Assembly: GCA_023129715.1 (NCBI GenBank)
Contig: JAGMBO010000039.1
Location: forward strand, 1 to 32,263
Reading direction: 5' to 3'
DNA length: 32,263 nt
DNA from: Candidatus Eiseniibacteriota bacterium
GTDB lineage: Bacteria; Eisenbacteria; RBG-16-71-46; CAIMUX01; WJJG01
The notes under the pieces were generated by a model. The model was not told the DNA's origin and ran no database searches. It saw only the letters and a list, made by a program, of their open reading frames with translations. Positions 30,630-32,263 of this stretch are shown in pieces (position 1 is the first letter of the stretch; each line of letters begins with the position of its first letter). The translations under genes were made by a program, and so were the position numbers.

Positions 30630-31355
30630 ATGCAGCCTGTGACCCACTACGGACCGATCGAGATATGGCAGTCGATGGGGACGGTCGGACACTTGGTCCT
30701 GATCATCCTGCTCCTGATGTCGGTCTATGCGACCGGGATCATGTTCGATCGTTGGCTGTTGCTTCGCAAGGCGCACAGGCAATCGCTCGAGTTCGTCCGG
30801 GTGGCACGACGCCTGCTTGCCGAGGGCAAGCTCACCGACCTGGTCGAGGAAGCCGCGAAGCACCCGCAAAGCCACCTGGCACGCATCTACTCCGCTGCCA
30901 TCCTGGATACAACCCCTTGGCGTAGCTCAGGTCCTCCAGGCGAGGGCTTCGAAGACACGATTCGCAGCGCCACCGAGCGCGAGGGCGCACGAATCACCCA
31001 GGAGTTCAAGCGGGGCCTCTCCGGCTTGGCATCGATCGGGTCCACTGCGCCCTTCGTGGGGCTGTTCGGAACCGTGATCGGCATCATGAACAGCTTCTTC
31101 GGCATGGCCGCGACCGGGTCCGGCGGGATCGGCGCGGTGTCGGGCGGCATTGCCGAGGCGCTGGTGAACACCGCCGCCGGGATCCTGGTCGCGCTTCCCG
31201 CCGTCTGGGGCTTCAACTACTTCCTGGGACGGCTGGAGCGCATCCACAGTGAGATGAGCAACGCCAGCAGCGAGCTGGTCGACTACTTCATCAAGAAGTC
31301 GCGGAGCGATTCATGGAAGCTCGAGGCTACGACGGGCCGGCCGGTCAATCGCTGA
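30630..31355 (+). CDS. exbB: ExbB/TolQ/MotA-family proton channel protein
   Basis: A 241-residue inner-membrane protein forming the pentameric core around an ExbD dimer. Helix 1 lies at about 17-38, followed by a large cytoplasmic loop, then helices near 128-155 and 170-195. The conserved core is GLSGLASIGSTAPFVGLFGTVIGIMNSF and IAEALVNTAAGILVALPAVWGFNYF, with the Thr/Ser residues that line the proton path. GGGAG lies about 9 nt before the ATG, 12 bp after the tonB stop. Its 3' end overlaps exbD by 43 bp in another frame, indicating tight coupling. Confidence 0.95.
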   Translation: MQPVTHYGPIEIWQSMGTVGHLVLIILLLMSVYATGIMFDRWLLLRKAHRQSLEFVRVARRLLAEGKLTDLVEEAAKHPQSHLARIYSAAILDTTPWRSSGPPGEGFEDTIRSATEREGARITQEFKRGLSGLASIGSTAPFVGLFGTVIGIMNSFFGMAATGSGGIGAVSGGIAEALVNTAAGILVALPAVWGFNYFLGRLERIHSEMSNASSELVDYFIKKSRSDSWKLEATTGRPVNR

Positions 31356-31810
31356 ACAGCGAGATCAACGTCACCCCCCTCGTGGATGTGATGCTGGTGG
31401 TCCTGATCATCTTCATGGTGGTGACCCCCATGCTCCAAGTGGGTGTGGCCGTCGATCTGCCGCAGGCGCGCAACGTCGAGGAGACCCCCGCCGGCCCAGG
31501 CCAGATCCTGACCGTGGTCCTCCAGGGGAGCGGTCAGATGCTCCTGGGGACCGACCCGATCGAACGGACGGATCTGTCCGGTGCGCTGCGGATGCGCCAC
31601 CGGGCCGACCCCCGCCTGCAGTTACAGGTCAAGGCGGACCGCAGCACCCCTTACGGGGAGATCAAACGCGTGCTCCAGGCGGGCCGCGAGGCGGGGTTCC
31701 ACGGTGCCGCGCTGATCGCGCGTGAGATCGAACCGGCGGGTGGGGGCAAGATGCTCCCCGGCGGAGCGAAGCGTCTTGCGGAAGCGGTCCCGGCGAGGCA
31801 AGGAGGCTAG
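31313..31810 (+). CDS. exbD: ExbD/TolR-family protein 1
   Basis: A 165-residue single-pass protein. After a short cytoplasmic start comes the family signature INVTPLVDVMLVVLIIFMV, whose Asp (in LVDVM) carries the proton, then the periplasmic domain with VDLPQA, ILTVVLQGSGQMLL and LQLQVKADRSTPYGEIKRVLQAGREAGF. It starts inside exbB (43-bp overlap) with GGAGCG upstream. A C-terminal basic tail after LIAREI (about 25 residues) exceeds the usual ExbD end. A second exbD follows 3 bp later. Confidence 0.95.
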   Translation: MEARGYDGPAGQSLNSEINVTPLVDVMLVVLIIFMVVTPMLQVGVAVDLPQARNVEETPAGPGQILTVVLQGSGQMLLGTDPIERTDLSGALRMRHRADPRLQLQVKADRSTPYGEIKRVLQAGREAGFHGAALIAREIEPAGGGKMLPGGAKRLAEAVPARQGG

Positions 31811-31813
31811 CCG

Positions 31814-32263
31814 ATGGCCATGGGATTCGGGGGGCTCGGGGGGCTTGCTCAGAGCCAGTCGAGGATCAATGTCACCCCTCTCATCGACGTGCTCCTGGTC
31901 TTGCTGATCATCTTCATCATGGTGGCCCCGGCGCTGACCATGGCGCTGCCCTCGGAGATCCCGCTGGAGGCGGATCAGCCCCTCCCGGCGGAGTACACGG
32001 AGCGGCAGCTGGTGGTTCACGTGTGCGCCGACGGGCATCTGCTGCTGAATCGCGAGGAGGTTGCCCTGCGGAATCTGCCGGACCTACTGCACGAGATCCT
32101 CACGCAACGCGGCGGTAGGAAGGTCGTCTTCCTCGATGCCGACCATGGTGTCTCCTACGGCGCGGTAATCGAGGTGATGGACCTCTGCCGTGACGGCGGG
32201 GTCGAGACGATCGGCCTGATCCCGGATTCGATCGGGATGGTTGTGGCACGAGGAATCTTGACG
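31814..32263 (+). CDS. exbD: ExbD/TolR-family protein 2, cut by window edge
   Basis: The first 150 codons of a second ExbD paralogue, open to the window end. A Gly-rich start (GFGGLGGLAQSQS) precedes INVTPLIDVLLVLLIIFIMVAP, again with the proton-carrying Asp, then LPSEIPLEA, the LVVHVCADGHLLLN strand and a GVSYGAVIEVMDLCRDGGVETIGL end. AGGAGG lies 7 nt before the ATG and overlaps the end of exbD 1. Two distinct ExbD proteins per ExbB suggest a heteromeric or alternative energising complex, common in FCB-type genomes. Confidence 0.95.
   Translation, partial: MAMGFGGLGGLAQSQSRINVTPLIDVLLVLLIIFIMVAPALTMALPSEIPLEADQPLPAEYTERQLVVHVCADGHLLLNREEVALRNLPDLLHEILTQRGGRKVVFLDADHGVSYGAVIEVMDLCRDGGVETIGLIPDSIGMVVARGILT

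Noticed and set aside
29448-30875. 475-codon minus-strand frame across tonB
   Set aside because: The Thr-Pro-Pro-Gly pattern it shows is merely the complement of the tonB tetrapeptide repeats.

Overview
The window is GC-rich double-membrane bacterial DNA. It carries TonB/ExbB/ExbD genes, an outer-membrane beta-barrel, two lipoprotein-type signal peptides and an MsbA-like ABC exporter pair. No 16S rRNA or other marker is present, so the lineage is an inference. The mix of a serpin, an S8 peptidase with EF-hand/dockerin-like loops, an ECF sigma cassette, a transglutaminase-propeller fusion and a PAS hybrid kinase resembles uncultured FCB-affiliated or neighbouring phyla (Eisenbacteria, Krumholzibacteria or Latescibacteria type). 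I see no phage genes, transposase, CRISPR array, rRNA or tRNA.

Layout. 1-3763 (minus): a tight three-gene operon of a polytopic membrane protein, a WbqC-family protein and a beta-keto acid cleavage enzyme cut by the window edge. 4036-5469 (minus): a serpin lipoprotein behind four tandem 41-bp repeats that each carry a ribosome-binding-site-like stretch. 5822-8214 (plus): ECF sigma factor, membrane anti-sigma factor and a secreted Asp/Glu-rich protein. 8276-10913 (minus): SDR oxidoreductase and a beta-propeller/transglutaminase fusion. 11039-13448 (minus): hybrid histidine kinase and single-domain receiver. 13669-16213 (plus): pyruvate kinase, an orphan ORF fragment and a zinc-ribbon protein. 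16315-17517 (minus): DNA polymerase IV.

17645-24920 is a mosaic. A beta-carbonic anhydrase (plus) and a sulfatase-fold membrane protein (minus) appear once to have been convergent neighbours. They are now separated by about 4.5 kb holding a lipoprotein-type subtilisin-like peptidase and an outer-membrane beta-barrel. The 3' ends of both flanking genes are duplicated across this interval: 159 bp of carbonic anhydrase with 3 mismatches, and 276 bp of sulfatase at about 90% identity. The intact carbonic anhydrase now ends in nine residues read from antisense sulfatase remnant.

25010-28599 (minus) is a heterodimeric ABC exporter with one degenerate ATP site. 28819-32263 is a TonB energy-transduction locus: a YfiR/DUF4154-type periplasmic protein diverges from tonB-exbB-exbD-exbD, the last gene cut by the window edge. 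This TonB has a tetrapeptide Gly-Val-Pro-Gly linker. Several gene ends carry perfect GC hairpins without a U-tract.

Most attractive for follow-up: the duplicated carbonic anhydrase/sulfatase borders around the peptidase-barrel pair, the sigma/anti-sigma/acidic-protein cassette, and the repeated leader of the serpin.
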